64,000 bases of DNA, taken from Burkholderiales bacterium JOSHI_001. Lineage in GTDB: Bacteria; Pseudomonadota; Gammaproteobacteria; Burkholderiales; Burkholderiaceae_C. Positions 16,322-23,172 of this stretch are shown in pieces. The translations under genes and the position numbers were made by a program. The DNA is taken from the NCBI GenBank assembly GCA_000244995.1, contig CM001438.1, forward strand, positions 1,170,921 to 1,234,920, given 5' to 3'. The notes below the pieces were generated by a model. The model did no database searches and was not told the origin of the DNA. It saw nothing but the letters and a program-made list of their open reading frames with translations. The stretch's first letter is position 1. The number at the start of each line of letters is the position of its first letter.

Positions 16322-17140
16322 TCAAAGCTGGATCTCCATGCCGTCATACGCCAGGGCAAACCCGCAGTCGGTCAGCGAGCTGCGGTCCTGAACGCGCGGG
16401 CCATGGGACAGCAGCACCTTGTGGCGCGCAGGCAGGGTTTGCAGCAGGTCCAGCCACAGCGCGGCAGCGCCTGGCGATGGCGCCTGGCCCGGGTCATCCG
16501 GCTCGGCCTGGGGTCCGTCCAGCAGCAGGCAGTCGGCGTCGCGCATCCAGTCGAATTCCTGCGGACCGATCTGCGCCAGCCCCGGCGCGCAGAACACGCG
16601 CTGGCCGGTCACCGTGTCGCGCACCGCCAGCGCGATGGTGTCGCCGGTGACCGGGTGGTCGCTGTGCTGCGAAAACGGTGGCGCCGGCGCATCCACCGCG
16701 ATCGCGGTCCATTCCAGCGTGGGCAGGCCGGCCACCTGGAAGCTGGCCACCTGGCGGTCGCCAGCCACCGGGATGAGGTGCCAGTGCACGCCGCAGTAGT
16801 GCTGCAGCACCGACAGCACCGGCAGCGTGGCGCTCAGGTCTTCAAACACCGCGGGGGTGGCGTACAGGTCGATGGGCGCACCGTCGCGCAGGCTGAGCAG
16901 GCCGGTGACATGGTCCACCTGGGCGTCGGTGAGCAGCACCGCGCGCGTGGGCTGCGGCGCGCTGGCCACGCGCTGGGCGTCCTGCAGGTCCAGCCGGTGC
17001 GCCACCGTGGGCGACATGTTCACCATGGCCCAGGGGCCGGCACCCGCGGAAATGGCCATCACGCCGCGGTCGCGGGTGGAGGTGCGCGTGCCGCGACGGG
17101 GCAGCGGCCCGGGGGTGCCGCCGAGGATCTGGATCTTCAT
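16322..17140 (-). CDS. PqqB-like protein lacking the N-terminal cysteine motif
   Basis: The 272-residue protein aligns well with PqqB (MBL-fold, PQQ biosynthesis) over most of its length: VNMSPTVAHRL, AVLLTDAQVDHVTGLLSLRDG, LYATPAVFEDLSATLPVLSVLQHYCGVHWH and the later VLLSHGPRVQDRSSL. PqqB normally begins with a glycine/serine loop followed by the zinc-binding WNCNCxxC cluster. Here the segment is shortened to GGTPGPLPRRGTRTSTRDRG with no cysteine. About 30 residues are missing against the usual 300 or so. It is therefore either a paralogue with another role or a diverged PqqB. It heads the minus-strand PQQ-transporter train. Confidence 0.8.
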   Translation of the reverse strand: MKIQILGGTPGPLPRRGTRTSTRDRGVMAISAGAGPWAMVNMSPTVAHRLDLQDAQRVASAPQPTRAVLLTDAQVDHVTGLLSLRDGAPIDLYATPAVFEDLSATLPVLSVLQHYCGVHWHLIPVAGDRQVASFQVAGLPTLEWTAIAVDAPAPPFSQHSDHPVTGDTIALAVRDTVTGQRVFCAPGLAQIGPQEFDWMRDADCLLLDGPQAEPDDPGQAPSPGAAALWLDLLQTLPARHKVLLSHGPRVQDRSSLTDCGFALAYDGMEIQL

Positions 17141-17409
17141 GAACGGCCTCGCGAGCTGGCAGGGACGGTGTCCCGCCAAGGCGGGCATGGGGCAAGATGG
17201 CAGGGGTGGAACATGCAATCGATCAACAGTGGGCAGGGCCGTTGGCGGCCATGGGGGACGCAGAGCCTGTGAGCAAGACACATGCCTCTCGAAAAGGCGG
17301 GTTCCCAGGGGCCAAAGTGCTTGTCTGCTTGTCTGATGACCCGGGTGAACCAGGAGGTTTTCCGGTCGTCGCGCCGCAGCGCGTCAGCTTGGAACAGGGT
17401 TTGCCCTGG

Positions 17410-18402
17410 GTGCTGTTCGCCGGGCGGGTGCTGGCGTTCCAGCCGCTGCTGCTGCTCTTGCTGGGCCTGCTGCTGGCCCTGCCGGCGGGAGCCCGGGACA
17501 ACAGCACCTGCCCTGGCCCGGCCTGGCGCGTGGTGGCCCGGGCACCGGGGGTGTGGCAGGTGCTGGGTGAAGCCTCGTCCGGGCACGACGAGGCCGACGT
17601 CGCCAACCGCGGGCGGGTGTCCAACGCCTTGCTGGTGCGGGACGGAGCGCGCCTGTGGTTGCTGGGCAGCGGGCCTTCACCGGCCGCGGGTGCGGCACTG
17701 GCCTGCCAGGTGCGGGCGCAGTTGAAGCGGCCGGTCACCGACATCATCGCGCCCTGGCCGCGGCCTGAACTGGTGCTGGGTGCCGGTGGTTTTCCGCTGA
17801 CCCGGCACTGGGGCCATGCCGAGGTGGCGCAGGGCATGCAGCGCCAGTGCCCCACCTGTGTGGAACGCCTGCGGCTGCGCCTGGGGGCGGCGGCCAGCGA
17901 CCTGGGGGACCGGCCGATCCACCTGCCCGAAGGCTGGGTGACAGGCGCCAGCGGCAGCCTGGGGCCCTTGGACTGGCAATTGCTGTGGCGCGCCGAAGGC
18001 CGGCCGGTGACGGTGTGGCGCGTGCGTGGCCAGCCGCTGTTCAGCGCGCACGGCCTGCTCTGGGGCGACGGGCCACCCGACGCGCGCGACGCCCAGTTGC
18101 CGCAACTCCTGCAAAGCACCGAAGCGCTGGCGCGGTGGGCCGCCGCTGTGCCGCAGGCGCGCTGGTTGCCTGAACAAGGCCCCCTGCTGGGCGCCGACGC
18201 GCCCGCCCGGCATGCGGCCTACTGGCAGGAACTGCAGCGCCAGGCGCAGCAGGCGGTTCAGCGCGGTGACGCGGCAGGTGGCCCACCACCGCGCTGGCCC
18301 GGCCTGCCCGACGCCTGGGCCACGCATGTGCGCCACACCCTGAACTGGCAACACGCCTGGCGCGAAGCCGAGGACGCCATGTTCAATGCCACGCCGCGCT
18401 GA
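17410..18402 (+). CDS. MBL-fold protein of the quinoprotein relay type, metal ligands lost
   Basis: The exported protein has about 330 residues with a signal peptide of two Arg-flanked segments and a Leu-rich core (LLLLLLGLLLALPAGA). The mature part resembles the quinoprotein-relay zinc metallohydrolases: VWQVLGEASSGHDEADVANRGRVSN, then an IDTG-like WLLGSGPS, and a terminal HAWREAEDAMFN. The HxHxDH zinc motif is replaced at 116-121 by W-P-R-P-E-L just before VLGAGGF, so hydrolase activity is unlikely. The start is uncertain. GTG 17410 (after GGAACAGGG) or GTG 17428 gives a normal signal peptide; ATG 17197 would add 70 unlikely residues. It is divergent from the PqqB-like gene. Confidence 0.65.
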   Translation: MLFAGRVLAFQPLLLLLLGLLLALPAGARDNSTCPGPAWRVVARAPGVWQVLGEASSGHDEADVANRGRVSNALLVRDGARLWLLGSGPSPAAGAALACQVRAQLKRPVTDIIAPWPRPELVLGAGGFPLTRHWGHAEVAQGMQRQCPTCVERLRLRLGAAASDLGDRPIHLPEGWVTGASGSLGPLDWQLLWRAEGRPVTVWRVRGQPLFSAHGLLWGDGPPDARDAQLPQLLQSTEALARWAAAVPQARWLPEQGPLLGADAPARHAAYWQELQRQAQQAVQRGDAAGGPPPRWPGLPDAWATHVRHTLNWQHAWREAEDAMFNATPR

Positions 18403-18424
18403 GCGTGCCGCTCAACGCGGCGTG
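18390..18424. terminator. Bidirectional hairpin enclosing two convergent stop codons
   Basis: CACGCCGCG and TGAGCG on the left pair with CGCTCA and CGCGGCGTG on the right. That is fifteen base pairs with one mismatch and a TGC loop. The stop of the MBL-fold gene (18400-18402) and the stop of the sigma-54 activator (18412-18414) both lie inside the stem. There is no T-run, so efficiency as an intrinsic terminator is uncertain. Confidence 0.6.
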
Positions 18425-20511
18425 TTCCAACGGAGTTTGCGGTAGATCGTGTTGCGGCTGATGCCCAGGCGCTTGGACGCTTCGGAGATGTTGCCGCCGC
18501 AGTCGTCCACCGCGCGGCGGATGGCGTCCAGTTCCATTTCTTCCAGCGACCGGGCCGGGGCGCTGCCGGTGGCCGGCACCACCGCGGCCGGGTGCGGCGC
18601 GGCGGCCACCGGCGCCGCCACGGCCGCACTGGCCTGCGGCTCGGCCGGACGCGGCAGGTGGGCGCGCGCCTCTTCCAGGAAGTCGTCCGACAGGTGGGAG
18701 GCGGTGATGGTGTTGTCGCTGCCGGCCATGACGGACGCGGTGCGCAGCACGTTGAACAGCTGCCGCACATTGCCCGGCCAGGGGTAGTGCTGCAGCAGGC
18801 GCATCACCTCGCCCGACAGCTGCAGGGCGCGGCCCGGGTTTTCACGCTCCAGGATGCGGCGCACCAGCGCCATCAGGTCGGTGCGTTCGCGCAGCGCGGG
18901 CAGGCGCACGGCCAGGCCGTTCAGGCGGTAGAACAGGTCCTCGCGGAACTGCTTGGCGTCGATCATCTCGCGCAGGTTGCGGTGCGTGGCGCAGATGATG
19001 GTGACGTCCACCGCCACGCTCTTGGCGCTGCCCAGCGGCGTGACCTGTCGTTCCTGCAGCACCCGCAGCAGGTGCGCCTGCAGGCCGATGGGCATGTCGC
19101 CGATCTCGTCCAGGAACAGCGTGCCGCCCGAGGCCTGCACGATCTTGCCCACCGCGCCCTTGCGCCGCGCGCCGGTGAAGGCGCCTTCTTCGTAGCCGAA
19201 GAGCTCGGCCTCGATCAGGGTGTCGGGGATGGAGGCGCAGTTCACCGCCACGAAGGGCTGCTTGGCGCGCGCCGAGTCGAAGTGGATGGCGCGGGCCAGC
19301 AGTTCCTTGCCGGTGCCGGTTTCACCCAGGATCAGCACCGGGATGTCGCGGTTGAGCACCCGGCGGATCTTGTCGACCACGGAGCTCATCTGCGGGTCGC
19401 CGGTCTGCAGGTGGGCCAGGCCGGCGCCGTTGGCGGTGGCGCTGTTGTCCGCCACGGCCGCTGCCGCTGCGGCGGCGGCAGCGGCCGGTGTCTGGCCGAT
19501 GGTGCCGTCCGACGGCACCGAAGCGGCCGGCACGGTGGCCGCCACCGCTTCAGCCAGGCTGGACCACACCGGCCAGTTGAAGCGGGCATGCACATGCACC
19601 TGGCGGCCGTTGCCCAGCAGCAGCGGCGCCGGCGTGGCCAAGGGGCTTCTGAAGCGGTCCACCAGCGCGCCCACGCTGGTGCCCATCAGCGAGGTGAGGC
19701 TGTGCATGCGCAGCGCGGCGCCACTCATGCCCAGTTGTTCCAGCGCGCCCCGGTTGGCGCCCACGATCTTGCCGTCCGGGCTGACCGCCAGGATGCCTTC
19801 CATCAGCGTGCCGATGAATTCCACCCGGCTGTGGAAGTGCAGCCGCATCACGTTGCGGTAGTCGTCCGTCAGCCAGTGGTTTTCGATCATGCGGGCCGAC
19901 ATCTTCACCAGCGCCATGGTGTGCTGGTGGTAGCTGCGGTGGTCGCCGGTCACGTCCAGCACGCCCAGGATGTTGCCGCGCGGGTCCAGGATGGGCGCGG
20001 CCGAGCAGGTGAGGAAGGCGTTGGCGTGCATGAAGTGCTCGTCGGCGTGCACGAGCGTGGGAATCTCCTCCACCAGCGCGGTGCCGATGGCGTTGGTGCC
20101 CTTGGCCGACTCGCTCCAGTTCACCCCCGGCGACAGCGCCACCTTGTTGGCACGCGACAGGAAGTCGTCGTCGCCGGTGGAATGGATCACGGTGCCGGTG
20201 GCGTCGCACAGCACCACCATGCTTTCGCTGTTCACGATCTGCTCGTACAGCATCTCCATCACCGGCGCGGCATGGCCGGACAGGCGCAGGTTGCGCTCAC
20301 GCACCACGGTCAGGTCGCTGCGGCCCAGCGGGGCGTGGTCGGGCCGCTCGATGCGGCTCAGGCCCAGCGCGGCGCAGCGCTCATGGCTCTGGTCGATGGT
20401 GTCCACATGGGCGTTGCCCAGGTTCAGCGCCGATGCGATGGGGCGAACCGGTCCTTCCGGTCCACGGCGTGGGCGAAGGGCTGCAGAGGGCGGAAAGGTG
20501 GGCCCGGCCAT
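18412..20511 (-). CDS. Sigma-54-dependent activator, AcoR-like (GAF-AAA-Fis)
   Basis: The 699-residue regulator has a GAF-type sensory region (about 80-210), a PAS-like stretch (about 228-320), an Ala-rich linker (343-352), an AAA+ domain and a Fis-type helix-turn-helix. Walker A is GETGTGKE at 396-403, the sigma-54 contact loop GAFTGA is at 443-448, and Walker B is GTLFLDEIGDM near 463. The HTH is ISEASKRLGISRNTIYRKL near 675-693. There is no receiver domain, so it likely senses a small molecule directly, as AcoR does with acetoin. ATG 20511 follows AGGAGAC. It is divergent from pedF, whose promoter is of the sigma-54 type. Confidence 0.93.
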   Translation of the reverse strand: MAGPTFPPSAALRPRRGPEGPVRPIASALNLGNAHVDTIDQSHERCAALGLSRIERPDHAPLGRSDLTVVRERNLRLSGHAAPVMEMLYEQIVNSESMVVLCDATGTVIHSTGDDDFLSRANKVALSPGVNWSESAKGTNAIGTALVEEIPTLVHADEHFMHANAFLTCSAAPILDPRGNILGVLDVTGDHRSYHQHTMALVKMSARMIENHWLTDDYRNVMRLHFHSRVEFIGTLMEGILAVSPDGKIVGANRGALEQLGMSGAALRMHSLTSLMGTSVGALVDRFRSPLATPAPLLLGNGRQVHVHARFNWPVWSSLAEAVAATVPAASVPSDGTIGQTPAAAAAAAAAAVADNSATANGAGLAHLQTGDPQMSSVVDKIRRVLNRDIPVLILGETGTGKELLARAIHFDSARAKQPFVAVNCASIPDTLIEAELFGYEEGAFTGARRKGAVGKIVQASGGTLFLDEIGDMPIGLQAHLLRVLQERQVTPLGSAKSVAVDVTIICATHRNLREMIDAKQFREDLFYRLNGLAVRLPALRERTDLMALVRRILERENPGRALQLSGEVMRLLQHYPWPGNVRQLFNVLRTASVMAGSDNTITASHLSDDFLEEARAHLPRPAEPQASAAVAAPVAAAPHPAAVVPATGSAPARSLEEMELDAIRRAVDDCGGNISEASKRLGISRNTIYRKLRWNTPR

Positions 20512-20570
20512 GGAATGTCTCCTGTCGTGTCTTGCCAGCCTCAGGGCTGGTGCTTCTTTGTGGCGAGGGG

Positions 20571-20589
20571 TGTCGCCCCAATGACGTTG
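20571..20589 (+). promoter_or_regulatory. Possible enhancer half-pair, copy 1
   Basis: TGTCGCCCCAATGACGTTG here matches TGTCGCCCGGATGACGTTG at 20702-20720 at 17 of 19 bases. Both contain the dyad GTC-N8-GAC. This copy is about 60 bases before the activator start and about 185 bases before the sigma-54 promoter, a normal range for an enhancer-binding protein. Confidence 0.5.
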
Positions 20590-20701
20590 CAAGGACCAAG
20601 CCTGCCACAATCGCGCAACTTTGGAGCATATCGGTCGGTGCCGGGCTGGACTGTAAGGCGTGAGCAGCCAGGCCGTTCGATTTCGGAGCAATGTAGTCAG
20701 G

Positions 20702-20720
20702 TGTCGCCCGGATGACGTTG
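20702..20720 (+). promoter_or_regulatory. Possible enhancer half-pair, copy 2
   Basis: This is the second copy of the 19-base repeat (17 of 19 identical to 20571-20589), with GTC-N8-GAC symmetry. It ends 35 bases before the -24 element, which is close for a typical enhancer but possible. The rest of 20512-20816 holds no gene and serves as the shared control region of the activator and pedF. Confidence 0.5.
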
Positions 20721-20755
20721 TGGGTCCCGGGGCCGTTATCCGGCCTGCGACACGG

Positions 20756-20770
20756 TGGCACATGGCTTGC
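20756..20770 (+). promoter_or_regulatory. Sigma-54 (-24/-12) promoter of pedF
   Basis: TGGCAC, five bases (ATGGC), TTGC matches the sigma-54 consensus exactly, with GG and GC separated by ten bases. The predicted transcription start is about 12 bases further, leaving a leader of about 35 bases to the pedF ATG at 20817. The divergent sigma-54 activator immediately upstream makes the assignment strong. Confidence 0.85.
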
Positions 20771-20816
20771 GTTTGTGGCACCCCATCCGTACCAGAACCT
20801 GATGGAGACAACCCGC

Positions 20817-21302
20817 ATGACCGCGCATTCGCTCACTTCCCGTCACGCCCGCCGCTGGGCGTCCGGCCTGGCCCTGGCCCTGGTGGCCGGCCTGGCCCAG
20901 GCCCATGGCGATGTCACCCCCCAGTCGGTGGACACCCATGAACTGCCCCAACTGGGCGAAGCCTGGCGGGCCGAGAACCCGTTCCGGGCCAACGACAAGG
21001 CCATCAAGATCGGCACCTCGGCCTACAACCAGAACTGCGCGCGTTGCCATGGCCTGGAAGCCATTTCCGGCGGCATCGCGCCCGACCTGCGCAAGCTGGA
21101 CAACGACTGTGTGTCCCTGAAGGACACAGCCAAGAAGGCGGCCTGCGTGAAGGAAATCGACGAGTACTACCTGGCCAGCGTGCGGCGCGGCAAGACCCGC
21201 AACGGCGCGGTGTACATGCCGCCCTTCGAGGGCATCCTGAACCAGGAGGCACTGTGGTCGATCAAGGCCTACCTGGAAACGCGCCGCGAGAAGCCGCTTT
21301 GA
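20817..21302 (+). CDS. pedF: Cytochrome c-550 PedF (four-cysteine quinoprotein partner)
   Basis: The 161-residue periplasmic c-type cytochrome has a signal peptide (SGLALALVAGLAQAHG) and one heme site, CARCH at 74-78. The likely distal Met134 is in YMPPF. Cys98 and Cys110 form the extra pair seen in the four-cysteine c-550 PedF family. These cytochromes accept electrons from PQQ-dependent alcohol dehydrogenases such as the ethanol enzyme of pseudomonads. ATG 20817 follows GGAGA. An ATG at 20802 is possible but poorly placed. The stop overlaps the next start (TTGA). Transcription is probably by sigma-54 RNA polymerase. Confidence 0.92.
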   Translation: MTAHSLTSRHARRWASGLALALVAGLAQAHGDVTPQSVDTHELPQLGEAWRAENPFRANDKAIKIGTSAYNQNCARCHGLEAISGGIAPDLRKLDNDCVSLKDTAKKAACVKEIDEYYLASVRRGKTRNGAVYMPPFEGILNQEALWSIKAYLETRREKPL

Positions 21303-22153
21303 GGTCCCGCCGCCCGCCTGAGCGGCGCGCCCTGCTGGCCGCCGCTGCCTTCAGCGCCCTGGGCCTGGCCGGCGGCCCGGCCCGCGCCCAGGCCGAACCC
21401 ACCGCACTGGAGCGCATCAAGAAGCGTGGCACGCTGGTGGTGGGCGTGTACAACGACATGCCGCCTTTCAACGAAGGCGGCAAGGGCATCGACATCGACC
21501 TGGCCGGCGCGCTGGCGCAGCAGATGGGCCTGCAGGTGTCGCTGCTGCCCTTTTCGGCCGGCGAGAACATGAACGACGACCTGCGCAGCGTGGTCTGGCG
21601 CGGCCACTACCTGGGCTGGGGCCCGGCCGACGTGCTGCTGCATGTGCCGGTGGACCGGCCGCTGATGGCCGAGAACCCGCAGGTCAACATCTTCGCGCCC
21701 TACTACCGCGAACGCGTGATGATCGCGCGCAACCTGCAGGCCGTGCCCACGATGGACTCGCTGGACGCGTTCAAGGGCCGGACCATCGCGGTGCCGGGCT
21801 TGTCGCTGGCGGGCTGGCTGCTCATCGGTGCCGACAGCGGCAAGTACCGCGAGCAGCTCACCACCAAGTGGAAAGACGGCGCCGAGGCGGCGCAGGCACT
21901 GGTGCGCGGCGAGGTGGCGGCGGCCGCCGGCCACGCCTCGGAGCTGGAATCGGTGCTGGCGGGCGACGCCCGCTTTGCCATCGACGCCCTGCCGCTGCCG
22001 CGCATGCGCGACGGCTGGGTCATTGGCTGCGCGGTGAAGAAGGCCAGCACCGACCTGGCGCAGGCGCTGCAGGGCGCGATGAACGAACTGGCCGCCAAGG
22101 GCACCCTGAAGACCATCTTCGCCAGTGCCAAGGTGGCCTGGCGCTCGCCTTGA
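21299..22153 (+). CDS. Quinoprotein dehydrogenase-associated MoxJ-like binding protein
   Basis: A 284-residue periplasmic protein of the solute-binding (family 3) fold: signal peptide (RRALLAAAAFSALGLAGGPARAQA), then ALERIKKRGTLVVGVYNDMPPFNEGGKGIDIDLAGALA. This is the MoxJ-related family found with quinoprotein dehydrogenases, thought to help maturation or electron-partner docking rather than transport. The only start that keeps the signal peptide is TTG 21299, whose TTGA overlaps the pedF stop, so it is probably coupled to pedF. It converges on the nucleotidase gene with 6 bases between the stops. Confidence 0.88.
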   Translation: MRSRRPPERRALLAAAAFSALGLAGGPARAQAEPTALERIKKRGTLVVGVYNDMPPFNEGGKGIDIDLAGALAQQMGLQVSLLPFSAGENMNDDLRSVVWRGHYLGWGPADVLLHVPVDRPLMAENPQVNIFAPYYRERVMIARNLQAVPTMDSLDAFKGRTIAVPGLSLAGWLLIGADSGKYREQLTTKWKDGAEAAQALVRGEVAAAAGHASELESVLAGDARFAIDALPLPRMRDGWVIGCAVKKASTDLAQALQGAMNELAAKGTLKTIFASAKVAWRSP

Positions 22154-22159
22154 CCGGCT

Positions 22160-23071
22160 TCAGGCCTTGGGCGGGTTCGATACCCCCGCCGCCACGTGAC
22201 CGGCGGGCACATGGGCGGCGGCCGAATCCACGTGCCGGGTCTGGTCGTCGAAGAAGAAGTCGGGCTCGAACTCGCGCAGGAACTCGCCCTTGGGCAGGCC
22301 GCCCAGGAACATGGCCTCGTCCACTTCCACGTTCCAGTCCATCAGGGTGCGGATGGCGCGTTCGTGCGCCGGCGCCGAACGGGCGGTGACCAGGGCCGTG
22401 CGCACCGCCATGCCCGTGCCCTTGGCGGCCTGCAGCCGGTGCAGCGCGGCCAGCACCGGCTTGAAGGGGCCGGCACCCAGGGGCTGGCCGGCGTGGTCGC
22501 GCTCGTGGTTCTGGAAGGCGTTCAGGCCTTCGCGCTGGAACAGCACTTCGGCCTCGTCAGAGAACAGCACCGCGTCACCGTCGAAGGCGATGCGCAGCTC
22601 GTTCGGGTGGGCCGCGGAGGCCTGCGCCGCCTGCGTGGCCACGCGCGCGGCTGGCACGCCGGCATCCAGGGCCTGGCGCACATCGGCTTCGTTGGCCGAC
22701 AGGAACAGCTGCGCCGCCAGGGGCCGCAGGTAGCGCCAGGGGCTTTGCCCGCGCGTGAACACGCAACGCTCGATGGGCAGGCCGTAGTGCTTGGCCGAGC
22801 GGAACACCCGCAGTCCCGACACCGGGTCGTTGCGCGACAGGATCACCACCTCCACCCGGGCTTCATCGCGGTTGAAGGCCAGCAGCTTGTTCACCAGTGA
22901 AAAAGCCACGCCCGGGCGGGCCGGCGTGTTCAGCCGGGCCAGCTGCAACTGCATGTAGGCGCGGTCGTCGGCGGCCTCGAACAGGCGGTTTTCTTCCTCG
23001 AAATCGAACAGGGCGCGGGAAGAAATGGCCACCACCAGGCGGCCGTCCAGGGTGGCAGGCATGGTGTGCAT
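22160..23071 (-). CDS. Cytosolic 5'-nucleotidase (cN-I/NT5C1 type)
   Basis: The 303-residue protein matches the cytosolic 5'-nucleotidase I family, with LVVAISSRALFDFEEENRLF at the N-terminus, VEVVILSRNDPVSGLRVF, LRIAFDGDAVLFSDEAE (HAD-like aspartate motif) and DWNVEVDEAMFLGGLPKGEFL with DFFFDDQ near the end. It removes phosphate from nucleoside 5'-monophosphates. The start may be ATG 23071 or ATG 23062. It converges on the MoxJ-like gene and is divergent from the first diguanylate cyclase. I see no functional link to either. Confidence 0.88.
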   Translation of the reverse strand: MHTMPATLDGRLVVAISSRALFDFEEENRLFEAADDRAYMQLQLARLNTPARPGVAFSLVNKLLAFNRDEARVEVVILSRNDPVSGLRVFRSAKHYGLPIERCVFTRGQSPWRYLRPLAAQLFLSANEADVRQALDAGVPAARVATQAAQASAAHPNELRIAFDGDAVLFSDEAEVLFQREGLNAFQNHERDHAGQPLGAGPFKPVLAALHRLQAAKGTGMAVRTALVTARSAPAHERAIRTLMDWNVEVDEAMFLGGLPKGEFLREFEPDFFFDDQTRHVDSAAAHVPAGHVAAGVSNPPKA

Positions 23072-23172
23072 TGTCTGGCAGTTGGGGGTTTGCCGGCCCG
23101 CAAGCCCGCCTCAAGGGTGGCGGGTGGCGGCCGATAGACCCGGGGTGCGCCACAGCAGGCGCCCCACTGACC

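Noticed and set aside
17197-17409. Plus-strand ATG starts upstream of the MBL-fold gene
   Set aside because: They place about 70 unstructured residues before a clear signal peptide. A GTG at 17410 or 17428 is more sensible.
16231-17409. Second sigma-54 promoter before the PQQ-ABC or PqqB-like genes
   Set aside because: Several GG...GC pairs occur, but with spacing of 8, 9 or 13 bases instead of ten, so none meets the consensus.
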